From contig JAFQFS010000029.1 of assembly GCA_017398585.1 (NCBI GenBank), forward strand, positions 1 through 34,873: DNA of 34,873 nt. The letters run 5' to 3'. Position numbers and translations under genes: made by a program. A model generated the notes under the pieces. That model made no database searches and was not told the DNA's origin. It saw only the letters and a program-made list of their open reading frames with translations. Source of the stretch: Clostridia bacterium. GTDB lineage: Bacteria > Bacillota > Clostridia > Oscillospirales > CAG-272. Positions 14,951-21,745 of the stretch are shown here, in pieces. Each line of letters starts with the position of its first letter. Position 1 is the stretch's first letter.

Positions 14951-16162
14951 ATGAACTTTCTCATTCTGTCCATCACCGCCGGCGAAGGACACAACTCGAC
15001 CGCGCGCGCCATTCAGTCCGAACTGGAAAAACGCGGTGCCGACTGCACCATCCTCGATACTTTTGATTACCTTTCTCCCGAATTCGCAAAATTCATTTCC
15101 GAAGGCTACCTCCTCGTCACAGAAAAAGCCAAATACGCGTGGAAAGCCGGCTACCGTCTCGCCGAAAAACGCCGTTCAAACGACCACGAATACGCGCCGT
15201 CCAATCTGTTCCGGCGCGCCGTATCCGGTGAACTCGCGGAGTTCATCCGCACGGACCATTACGACGCCATCCTCTTCACCCACCCGTTCCCCGGCATCCT
15301 ACTCGATATCATGAAGAAAAAGCACATGATCAGTACGCGCACCGTGGGAATCCTCACCGATTTCACGTTCCACCCCTACTGGGAAGACTGTACCGGAAAC
15401 GACTACGTCGTGGTCCCCGACCGCCTGCTTCTTCCGCAGGCGTACCGGAAAGGCTTCCGCGACGACCAGATCCTCCCGTTCGGCATCCCGATCAACCCGA
15501 AATTCAGCAACACGATGTCCAAAGCAGACGCGCGCAGGTTCCTCGGCATCGACGAGGATCTGACTACGTTCCTCATCATGGGCGGCTCGATGGGTTATGG
15601 CAACATGGCGGAAAACGTCCGGAAAATCGACGCACTCGCCCCGACAGGCACCGGACGCGACTTCCAGCTCATCGTTGTCTGCGGGAACAACGCCGACATG
15701 AAGGCTGACATCGACGAAATCGCGAAAAACGCCCGTCATAAAATGCTCGTCACGGGATTTGTGAAAACGATCCCGCAGATGATGGACGCGTCCGACGCAA
15801 TCATCACGAAACCCGGCGGACTTACCACCAGCGAAGCCCTTGCGAAACATCTGCCGATGATCATCGCCAACCCCATCCCCGGTCAGGAAGAACGCAACGC
15901 GGAATTCCTTCTCAACAACGGATGTGCGCTTGCAACCTCCAAAACCTGTCCGATCGACGAATGCATGTACCAGCTCCTCACCTCGGATGTGCGCCTGCAG
16001 ACCATGCGCGAGTGCATCGGCGCGATCGCGAAGCCCGGTTCGGCGGAAACGCTCGGGCAGTTCCTCGTCGATCTGGCGCATACACCCGTCATCGTGGAAA
16101 ATCACGAAAACGATCCTGTGGAAAACATCGAAGATATGTACTTCGAGATCTTCTGGGATTAA
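14951..16162 (+). CDS. MGDG synthase/UgtP-like glycosyltransferase (GT28)
   Basis: A 403-residue processive-diacylglycerol-glycosyltransferase-like protein. The N-terminal MGDG-synthase domain has SITAGEGHNSTARAI (7-21), and the GT28 C-terminal domain has the UDP-sugar site KPGGLTTSEA (287-296) and PIPGQEERNA (308-317). Such enzymes transfer glucose or galactose from UDP-sugar to diacylglycerol, making membrane glycolipids and lipoteichoic acid anchors; they act at the inner membrane face. Length is typical. GAAAGG lies 7 nt before the ATG. The 45-nt gap after the flavin reductase allows co-transcription. Confidence 0.92.
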   Translation: MNFLILSITAGEGHNSTARAIQSELEKRGADCTILDTFDYLSPEFAKFISEGYLLVTEKAKYAWKAGYRLAEKRRSNDHEYAPSNLFRRAVSGELAEFIRTDHYDAILFTHPFPGILLDIMKKKHMISTRTVGILTDFTFHPYWEDCTGNDYVVVPDRLLLPQAYRKGFRDDQILPFGIPINPKFSNTMSKADARRFLGIDEDLTTFLIMGGSMGYGNMAENVRKIDALAPTGTGRDFQLIVVCGNNADMKADIDEIAKNARHKMLVTGFVKTIPQMMDASDAIITKPGGLTTSEALAKHLPMIIANPIPGQEERNAEFLLNNGCALATSKTCPIDECMYQLLTSDVRLQTMRECIGAIAKPGSAETLGQFLVDLAHTPVIVENHENDPVENIEDMYFEIFWD

Positions 16163-16165
16163 AAC

Positions 16166-16186
16166 ATCCTGTGGAAAAGTACAACG
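16166..16186 (+). repeat. Short repeat C (CCTGTGGAAAAGT) after glycosyltransferase gene
   Basis: ATCCTGTGGAAAAGTACAA begins 4 nt after the stop codon. Related copies are at 25011-25031, 25063-25081, 32636-32660 and 32860-32884. The core TGTGGAAAA differs by one base from an inverted DnaA box. Confidence 0.5.
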
Positions 16187-16227
16187 TTTCTCTCCCAGAG
16201 TTCATCCGGACCACATCCATTCATTTG

Positions 16228-16281
16228 TTTAAAGTTTTTGAAAGGGGTTCGGGGAAAACTTTTTTCAAAAAGGTTTCCCCG
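16228..16281 (-). repeat. Family A hairpin repeat upstream of rsmG
   Basis: AAAGTTTTTGAAAGGGG arm followed by the hairpin CGGGGAAAAC...GGTTTCCCCG (16250-16281). It ends 10 nt before the rsmG start codon. Confidence 0.8.
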
Positions 16282-16291
16282 AGAAAACACC

Positions 16292-17065
16292 ATGTCTGAT
16301 CTCACCTACGAAACCTTCGCCGCCCTGTACGCCGAACAGACGCAGACCGTCGACTACGGCAGCATCCACGATGAGCTGACCGACGCGGACACCGTCCGCC
16401 GCCTGTATCTCATCGCGGATTCCCTCATCGACGACGCGAAGAAATTCAACCTCACCTCCATCACAGAGCCGGCAGAAATCATCCGCAAGCACCTCATCGA
16501 CTCGCTGATCCCGCTGTCGCTCATCGTCGACCACGTCGGCGTGCCCGGAACCCTCGCGGACATCGGCACCGGCGCGGGCTTTCCGCTCCTTCCGATGGCG
16601 GCAGGTCTTTCCAAAATCGCTCCGTCCAGCAAACTCCTCGGCATCGACTCCACGGCAAAGAAAATTTCCCACATCAACGCGGCGGCGAAGTACGTCGGTT
16701 TAACCAATGTTTCGGCGGTCGCCGGACGTGCGGAGGAATTCGGCAAAGCCGGAAACCGCGAATATCGCGGTAAATTCGACCTCGTGACCGCCCGTGCGGT
16801 CGCAAATCTGCCCGTTCTCATGGAACTCTGCGCCCCGCTCGTCAGGAAAGGCGGCGTTTTCGCGGCACTGAAGTCCCACGCCGACGAGGAAATGCTCCAT
16901 GGCGATGCAGCAGCTCCCCTTCTCGGAATGACAAAAGAAGCGAAGATCGACTACGAAATCCCCGGCGGCGACACGCGCTGCGTGATCTTTTACCGCAAAA
17001 TCTCCGATACTCCCGAAAAATTCCCCCGCAGATATGCGGAAATCACGAAACAACCCCTCGGCTGA
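16292..17065 (+). CDS. rsmG: 16S rRNA (guanine527-N7)-methyltransferase RsmG
   Basis: A 257-residue SAM-dependent methyltransferase for m7G527 of 16S rRNA. NLTSI (53-57) and HLIDSL (67-72) are the N-terminal signatures, LADIGTGAGFPLLP (88-101) is SAM motif I, and VTARAVANLPVLMELCAPLV with GGVFAALKS completes the fold. The start at 16292 is chosen because the longer frame from 16238 is translated repeat. The only purine-rich sequence upstream (AAAAAGG) lies inside the family A hairpin, about 20 nt away. rsmG followed by noc-parA-parB is the standard Firmicutes origin-side order. Confidence 0.95.
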   Translation: MSDLTYETFAALYAEQTQTVDYGSIHDELTDADTVRRLYLIADSLIDDAKKFNLTSITEPAEIIRKHLIDSLIPLSLIVDHVGVPGTLADIGTGAGFPLLPMAAGLSKIAPSSKLLGIDSTAKKISHINAAAKYVGLTNVSAVAGRAEEFGKAGNREYRGKFDLVTARAVANLPVLMELCAPLVRKGGVFAALKSHADEEMLHGDAAAPLLGMTKEAKIDYEIPGGDTRCVIFYRKISDTPEKFPRRYAEITKQPLG

Positions 17066-17096
17066 TGCAACTCCGCATTTCCCGACGGCAACCCGT

Positions 17097-17138
17097 AAAC
17101 TCACGGCGAACCCACCATTCGTCCGTGAGTTTTTTTGT
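17097..17138 (+). terminator. Intrinsic terminator after rsmG
   Basis: AAACTCACGG and CCGTGAGTTT form a 10-bp stem with a 16-nt loop, followed by a run of seven T. It lies 31 nt after the rsmG stop. Confidence 0.85.
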
Positions 17139-17219
17139 TTTCCCCCACCACATCCAAAAATAGAACAGCGGATTGAGACAGGTTTATTTCCGGCGGGGTG
17201 GTATAATAAGGGCATGTTT

Positions 17220-17443
17220 CCGGGGAAAACTTTTTCGGGAAAAAGTCTTCCCCGGACCCCTTTCAAAAAGCTTCCGTCTGAAAAGGATGAACAGAGTTTG
17301 TGCAAATCCGGAGTACTCAGATGTCGTGCAGCTGACAAAATCATATTTCACGAACGCTTTGCACACACTATGTCATCTTTATCCGTCCGAAGGTTTTTGA
17401 AAAGGGGGTCGGGGAGAAACTTTTTGCAAAAAGTTTCTCCCCG
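17220..17443. repeat. Family A composite element between rsmG and noc
   Basis: Left hairpin at 17220-17255 (CCGGGGAAAAC...GTCTTCCCCGG), arm CCCCTTTCAAAAAGCTTCC, inner segment, inverse arm ending GGTTTTTGAAAAGGGGG, right hairpin at 17410-17443 (CGGGGAGAAAC...GTTTCTCCCCG). Total 224 bp, matching the copies at 11245 and 19640. It ends 47 nt before noc. Confidence 0.85.
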
Positions 17444-17490
17444 GAAATCCCGCTCCCACACACATCCAAATCACAGGAGGTACAAAAACA

Positions 17491-18336
17491 ATGTTCTGGG
17501 GAAAACTGAAGGAAATCACAAAGGTCATCCGCGAAGTCGACGTACAGGATATCGTCGTTCCCGACGGACGTATCCGGCAGGTCGCATACGACGAAAGTCT
17601 GCGTTCCCTCGCCGAAAGCATCAAGGAACACGGCATCCTCGAACCCATCCTCGTACGGAAAGACCTCGTCCCCGCAAGCGACGTGCCGGTCTTCCACCTC
17701 GTCGCGGGGGAACGCCGCCTCCGCGCCGCCGAACTCGCGGGTCTCGATACCGTGCCGTGCGTCTCTATCGAAGCAAACGAAGTCGATGCCGCCGTCATCG
17801 CCATCATCGAAAACCTGCACAGGGAAGACCTCAACATCTTTGAAGAAGCAACCGCTATCGGCTCCCTCATCGGCCTTTCGGGCATGACGCAGGAACAGTG
17901 CGCCCGCCGTCTCGCCGTCAGCCAGTCGTATATCGCCAATAAACTCCGCCTCCTCCGTTTCTCGAAGGAGGAAAGAGAACAGATCCTCCGCAACGGTCTG
18001 ACTGAGCGTCACGCCCGCGCCCTCCTCCGCCTGTCGGACGCAGCGGAACGCCTGCGCGTCATCGCGATCTTCGTCGAACGCGGTATGAACGTTGCGGCGG
18101 CGGAAGAATACATCGAATCGCTGCTCTGCGCGGAGTCGCGCGCCGAGGAAATCCGCAGCAAACCTCCGAAAAGCGAACAGCGCCATAAACTCATCATCAA
18201 AGACATCCGTATCTTCTACAATTCCATCGATCACGCCGTCGACATCATCAAAAAAAGCGGGATTCCGGTGGAATCCACCCGAAAAGAGACCGACCACGGC
18301 ACATTAATCTCCATCCTCCTGCCGAAAGCGGTCTGA
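17491..18336 (+). CDS. noc: Nucleoid occlusion protein Noc (ParB-type CTPase)
   Basis: A 281-residue ParB/Noc protein. GERRLRAAE (73-81) and ENLHREDLN (107-115) are the CTP-binding C and P motifs; an HTH follows at about 133-180. In the specificity region it has SQSYIANK (144-151) and ERHARALL (172-179), the Noc pattern, whereas the ParB at 19900 has SRSAIANS and GHGRALL. The N-terminal stretch MFWGKLKEITKVI is amphipathic, as expected for the membrane-binding helix of Noc. The usual Gln-Pro-Arg segment near residue 30 is replaced by DGRIRQ. Noc binds its own DNA sites and keeps division off the nucleoid. AGGAGG lies 9 nt before the ATG. Confidence 0.88.
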   Translation: MFWGKLKEITKVIREVDVQDIVVPDGRIRQVAYDESLRSLAESIKEHGILEPILVRKDLVPASDVPVFHLVAGERRLRAAELAGLDTVPCVSIEANEVDAAVIAIIENLHREDLNIFEEATAIGSLIGLSGMTQEQCARRLAVSQSYIANKLRLLRFSKEEREQILRNGLTERHARALLRLSDAAERLRVIAIFVERGMNVAAAEEYIESLLCAESRAEEIRSKPPKSEQRHKLIIKDIRIFYNSIDHAVDIIKKSGIPVESTRKETDHGTLISILLPKAV

Positions 18337-18412
18337 AAACAGCTAAGAACTAAAAGTGAATAGTGAATAGCTGTCCGCACCATCCGTCAGCCGGCTGAAC
18401 GAAAAATCTGTC

Positions 18413-18637
18413 CCGCGGTTAGCCCATATCTGCGCAACCCTTACACCGGAACAAACGTATCGAGAGTATTTTTCATCATCCGACTGCACGAACGAGAGGT
18501 GTCCAGAGGACACTCCGAGTTCGCTTCGCGAACTCGTCTGGTCGGGGTGATTCACAAGAGGGCGACGATTCGCCCTCTTGTGCGCCCGCCGCGCAGGCGA
18601 TTCATAAACTGAAAAATGACTTGACAAGTCATTTTTT
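18413..18637 (+). ncRNA. Family D structured element, copy D2 (candidate ncRNA)
   Basis: The 36-nt block at 18413-18448 matches D1 at 35 positions. It is followed by GAGAGGTGTCCAGAGGA, an enclosed perfect palindrome (18516-18536, loop TTC) inside CCAGA/TCTGG (18503-18541), a 13-bp stem with loop CGAT (18553-18582), CGCC/GGCG around the conserved loop GCGCA (18587-18599), and a terminator (18612-18637). GTGTCC/GGACAC is an alternative stem that excludes CCAGA/TCTGG. It lies between noc and the parA promoters. Confidence 0.6.
18612..18637 (+). terminator. Intrinsic terminator ending D2
   Basis: AAAAATGACTT, loop GAC, AAGTCATTTTTT. Its stem sequence differs from the D1 and D3 terminators although it holds the same place. 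Confidence 0.8.
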
Positions 18638-18645
18638 CCATCTTC

Positions 18646-18665
18646 AACGCCGGCAGGCGTTTTTT
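18646..18665 (+). terminator. Second intrinsic terminator upstream of parA
   Basis: AACGCC, loop GGCA, GGCGTT followed by more T. Together with the one at 18612 it insulates the parA promoters from upstream transcription. Confidence 0.6.
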
Positions 18666-18699
18666 CATTCGCCAAACGGCGAAACTTTACATCCGTCTA

Positions 18700-18728
18700 T
18701 TGACACAACTCCACAAATGTGATATAAT
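18700..18728 (+). promoter_or_regulatory. SigA promoter P1 of parA
   Basis: Perfect TTGACA (18700-18705), 17-nt spacer, TATAAT (18723-18728). Transcription would begin about 18735, just before parS. Confidence 0.85.
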
Positions 18729-18748
18729 AGATTTGTAAACGATCTTAA

Positions 18749-18764
18749 TGTTTCACGTGAAACA
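18749..18764. promoter_or_regulatory. parS centromere site
   Basis: TGTTTCACGTGAAACA, a perfect 16-bp match to the consensus parS bound by ParB/Spo0J. It lies between the two parA promoters and 89 nt before the parA start, so spreading ParB could also repress parA. Confidence 0.95.
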
Positions 18765-18777
18765 TTTTCGATACGTG

Positions 18778-18806
18778 TTGACATCCGAAAGGAAATTTAC
18801 TATAAT
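18778..18806 (+). promoter_or_regulatory. SigA promoter P2 of parA
   Basis: Perfect TTGACA (18778-18783), 17-nt spacer, TATAAT (18801-18806). Its -35 starts 14 nt after parS. Confidence 0.85.
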
Positions 18807-18837
18807 TACAGTATAGGAATTTGTAGAAGGGAATCCT

Positions 18838-19629
18838 TTGCGGATCGTTTTTATGTCTGTACCTTATGTAATCTCCTTCGCCAACCAGAAAGGCGGAGTC
18901 GGAAAAACCACATCGTGTGTCAATATCGCAAGCTGTGCTGCAGCGATGGGACAGCGTGTCCTGCTGATCGACGAAGACCCGCAGGGCAACTCCACCAGCG
19001 GCGTCGGCATCACCAAAAAGAGTATCAAAAAGAGTGTCTACGACGCCCTCGTCGACGATGCGGCTCCGGAAGACTGCATCGTGAAAACGGAGTTTGAAAA
19101 CCTTTCGATCGTCCCGTCGAACATCAGCCTCGCGGGTGCGGAATTCGAGCTCGTCGACATGGACGGCCGCGAAGCCAGGCTGAAGCAGTTCATCGATAAG
19201 CTCGGCGATTCGTTCGATCTCGTCATGATCGACTGCCCGCCGTCGCTCTCCATGCTCACCATCAATGCGCTCACCGCCTCCGACGGCGTCATCATCCCGA
19301 TGCAGTGCGAATATTATGCCCTCGAAGGTCTGACCCAGCTCATGCTCACCATCAGGAACGTCAAAAAGCTGTATAACCACGACCTCTCTATCCTGGGAAT
19401 TCTCGTCACGATGTATAACGGCAGACTGAACCTGTCCACTCAGGTCCTCGACGAAATCAAAAAATACTACGCGGACAAACTCTTCTCCACTACCATCCCG
19501 CGCGCCGTCAAGCTCTCGGAAGCACCCGGCTTCGGCACCCCCATCAACTACCACGACAAATACTCAAAAGCGTGCCAGTCCTACGTCGCCGCCACCGAAG
19601 AAGTCCTGGGGAGAATTGGGATTGTTTGA
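18838..19629 (+). CDS. parA: Chromosome partitioning ATPase ParA (Soj)
   Basis: A 263-residue ParA/MinD-type ATPase. The deviant Walker A is KGGVGKTT (18-25), DEDPQGNSTSGVG (45-57) is the A' region, and DCPPSLSMLTINAL holds Walker B. With ParB on parS it segregates origins and, in Bacillus, controls DnaA. I take the TTG start at 18838 because AGAAGG lies 7 nt before it; an ATG at 18853 (MSVPYVISFANQKGG) fits homologues equally well but has no Shine-Dalgarno sequence at proper distance. A composite family A element separates it from parB. Confidence 0.94.
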   Translation: MRIVFMSVPYVISFANQKGGVGKTTSCVNIASCAAAMGQRVLLIDEDPQGNSTSGVGITKKSIKKSVYDALVDDAAPEDCIVKTEFENLSIVPSNISLAGAEFELVDMDGREARLKQFIDKLGDSFDLVMIDCPPSLSMLTINALTASDGVIIPMQCEYYALEGLTQLMLTIRNVKKLYNHDLSILGILVTMYNGRLNLSTQVLDEIKKYYADKLFSTTIPRAVKLSEAPGFGTPINYHDKYSKACQSYVAATEEVLGRIGIV

Positions 19630-19639
19630 GGGGAAGATA

Positions 19640-19861
19640 CCGGGGAAACCTTTTTGCAAAAAGGTTTCCCCGGACCCCATCCAAAAAACTTTAAACTATT
19701 GTGTTGACTTAGTAAGTGCAAATTTGAAGTTATGAAATTTTATTAATTGCACAGCCGGTTCGGAATTCCGGATCTGCACCCAACTTTGTTAATATAATAG
19801 ATTGAAAGTTTTTGAAGATAGGGTTCGGGGAAGGAACTTTTTGAAAAAAGTTCCTTCCCCG
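19640..19861. repeat. Family A composite element between parA and parB
   Basis: Left hairpin 19640-19673 (CCGGGGAAACC...GGTTTCCCCGG), right hairpin 19826-19861 (CGGGGAAGGAAC...GTTCCTTCCCCG), inverted arms between them. Total 222 bp. The two hairpins of the same element have different stem sequences. It starts 10 nt after the parA stop and ends 38 nt before parB. Confidence 0.85.
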
Positions 19862-19899
19862 AGAAAAAACATTATATCATAATACTGGAGTTATAGCAA

Positions 19900-20793
19900 A
19901 TGGCAAAGAATAAAGGCCTCGGACGGGGGCTGGATGCGATTTTTCTTGACAATGCGGTTGACGACAGCGGAGAAGCGAAGAACGGTGTGCTTTCCGTGTC
20001 CATTTCGCAGGTCGACCCGAAGATCGATCAGCCCAGACGTACGTTTGATTCGGAATCTCTCGCCGGACTTGCGGATTCCATTTCCGCGAACGGTGTTTTA
20101 CAGCCCATTCTCGTGCGGAAGGTCGACGACCGGTATGAGATCATCGCCGGGGAACGCCGGTTCCGCGCATCCAAGCTCGCGGGACTAAACGAAATCCCAG
20201 TGATCGTTCTTGAAGCGGACGATCTTGCGGCAGCAAAGTTCGCTCTGATCGAAAATTTACAAAGAGAAGACCTTAATCCCTACGAAGAAGCGCGTGCGTA
20301 CAGCATGCTGATGAAGGAATACCGACTCAGCCAGGAGGAGATCTCCGTACAGATCGGGAAGTCGCGGAGCGCGATTGCGAACTCACTGCGTCTGCTTGAT
20401 CTGCCGGATGAGATCGTCCGGATGCTGGTCGAAGGCATGCTGACAGCAGGCCACGGACGTGCACTGCTCGGTCTTCGCGACAAGTCGCAGATGATCCCGC
20501 TGGCGGAACGGTGTGTGAACCGGAATCTGTCGGTACGCGATGTGGAAGCGGCGGTCAAGGCAGCGAACAAGGCATACGGTCAGGAGATCGCGGATACGGA
20601 GGAAGAGGACAGCGGTGTGAAGGTGGATTATATCCATTCTCTGGAAACGCGGTTCACGAATTTCACCGGACGCAGATGTAAAATCAGCACATCGAAGAAC
20701 AAGAAAATGTTCCAGCTCGAATACCGCGACAACGAAGACCTCGAGGATCTTCTGAAAAAACTCGCGGGCGCCGGCATCTTCGAAGACTACTAA
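19900..20793 (+). CDS. parB: Chromosome partitioning protein ParB (Spo0J)
   Basis: A 297-residue ParB. LGRGLDAIF (7-15) is the ParA-interacting N-terminus, GERRFRAS (84-91) and ENLQREDLN (118-126) bind CTP, SRSAIANS (155-162) and TAGHGRALL (182-190) are the HTH features of parS-binding ParB, and the C-terminal dimer domain follows. It loads on parS and slides as a clamp, recruiting SMC in Firmicutes. TGGAG is 9 nt before the ATG. The only parS seen is upstream of parA. Confidence 0.96.
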   Translation: MAKNKGLGRGLDAIFLDNAVDDSGEAKNGVLSVSISQVDPKIDQPRRTFDSESLAGLADSISANGVLQPILVRKVDDRYEIIAGERRFRASKLAGLNEIPVIVLEADDLAAAKFALIENLQREDLNPYEEARAYSMLMKEYRLSQEEISVQIGKSRSAIANSLRLLDLPDEIVRMLVEGMLTAGHGRALLGLRDKSQMIPLAERCVNRNLSVRDVEAAVKAANKAYGQEIADTEEEDSGVKVDYIHSLETRFTNFTGRRCKISTSKNKKMFQLEYRDNEDLEDLLKKLAGAGIFEDY

Positions 20794-20810
20794 GCTGCAC
20801 TCTGTCCGCA

Positions 20811-20976
20811 TAAAAGTTTTGATCGACCTTTTTTAAAAGGTCGCAGGGTCAAGGGACAGCGTCCCTTGTCGACCTCCGCAGAGGTCGAAACACCCCGGAC
20901 ACAAACAGGGGATCGCTCCACCCTCCAACTTCATCCGAATAAAGGAGGTATTCTCCATCCCCCGCGCGAGCGTTCC
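20811..20976 (+). ncRNA. Family B structured element, copy B1
   Basis: Three local hairpins come first: CGACCTTTT/AAAAGGTCG (20824-20843), AAGGGAC/GTCCCTT with loop AGC (20851-20867), TCGACCTC/GAGGTCGA with loop CGCA (20869-20888). A 75-nt block (20883-20957) follows that matches B2 at 72 positions. Within it CCTCC can pair with GGAGG, and GGGGATCGCTC can pair with the downstream GAGCGTTCCCC with one mismatch. It starts 18 nt after parB and ends 58 nt before the next gene. Confidence 0.6.
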
Positions 20977-21034
20977 CCCCAAAAAATTCCACATACATCC
21001 CCTGAAACTCAATCAAGGAGGAACGAAAACACCC

Positions 21035-21619
21035 ATGTCAAACAAAATCTACTATTACCAGAACTTTGACATCGACGTAAACAACGGTTCTCTTGAGCTT
21101 CTTCTGTGGAGCGTCTACGCCGGAATCATCCTCGGCGTGCTCGGTTCCCTCATCTACCGCGTGTGTACCCACTCGTTCGTTGACGCCGTCATCAAGGCGG
21201 GCGCACTGGACGAAAACAGCGCCGTCACCCTCGACAGCCTCGATTTCCGCGGCAAATGGTACATCAAGCGCCAGATCCGTTCGGGAAGCTCCCTCGCCCG
21301 TATGTTCGTCTTCACCAACGCGGATACCTTCCCGAAAAAGAAGTGCTCCGCCCTCGGCCGCTTCTGGTACGAAAAATTTCTCGGTGACGAAATCCCCACC
21401 GTCATCCCCTTCGAAACTGCAAAATTTTACCTTCCCGAGGAACGCCGCGTTGCTGCCGAACTCCGCTTTACCCCCGAAAAACGCCCCGTGCATACCTTCG
21501 TCTTCACGGCCGTCATCCTCGCCGTCGTCGTTGCCGCAGCAACCGTCGCTGTCCCCGAACTCCTCCAGATGCTCGACAACCTCATGACCCAGCTCACCCC
21601 CACTTCGAATGTTTTATAA
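21035..21619 (+). CDS. Hypothetical two-TM membrane protein, 194 aa
   Basis: I do not recognise this protein. A short N-terminal segment is followed by a membrane helix at about 22-44 (LLLWSVYAGIILGVLGSLIY), a soluble domain of about 105 residues with basic and aromatic content (FRGKWYIKRQIRSGSSLARM), and a second helix near the C-terminus at about 154-176 (FVFTAVILAVVVAAATVAVP). The soluble domain probably faces the cytoplasm or the outside as a loop between the two helices. AAGGAGGAAC gives a strong Shine-Dalgarno sequence. It is preceded by structured element B1 and followed by a family A hairpin. Confidence 0.8.
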   Translation: MSNKIYYYQNFDIDVNNGSLELLLWSVYAGIILGVLGSLIYRVCTHSFVDAVIKAGALDENSAVTLDSLDFRGKWYIKRQIRSGSSLARMFVFTNADTFPKKKCSALGRFWYEKFLGDEIPTVIPFETAKFYLPEERRVAAELRFTPEKRPVHTFVFTAVILAVVVAAATVAVPELLQMLDNLMTQLTPTSNVL

Positions 21620-21717
21620 AGGGGAGTTCTCCGGGGAAAACATTTTCGACAAAAAGTTTTCCCCGGGCCCCTTTCAAAAAGCTTCAATCTGTGGAGATGA
21701 ATATAGAAAGTGCAAGG
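21620..21717 (+). repeat. Family A hairpin repeat after two-TM protein gene
   Basis: Starts at the stop codon. The hairpin CCGGGGAAAAC...GTTTTCCCCGG (21631-21666) is followed by CCCCTTTCAAAAAGCTTC and a degenerate inner segment. Confidence 0.8.
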
Positions 21718-21745
21718 GTAAAGTTACCTTATTACTATTTGGCTT

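Noticed and set aside
20811-20976. Known riboswitch or T-box in the family B and D segments
   Set aside because: I could not find the conserved T-box, TPP, cobalamin, SAM or glycine riboswitch motifs. A covariance-model scan is still needed.
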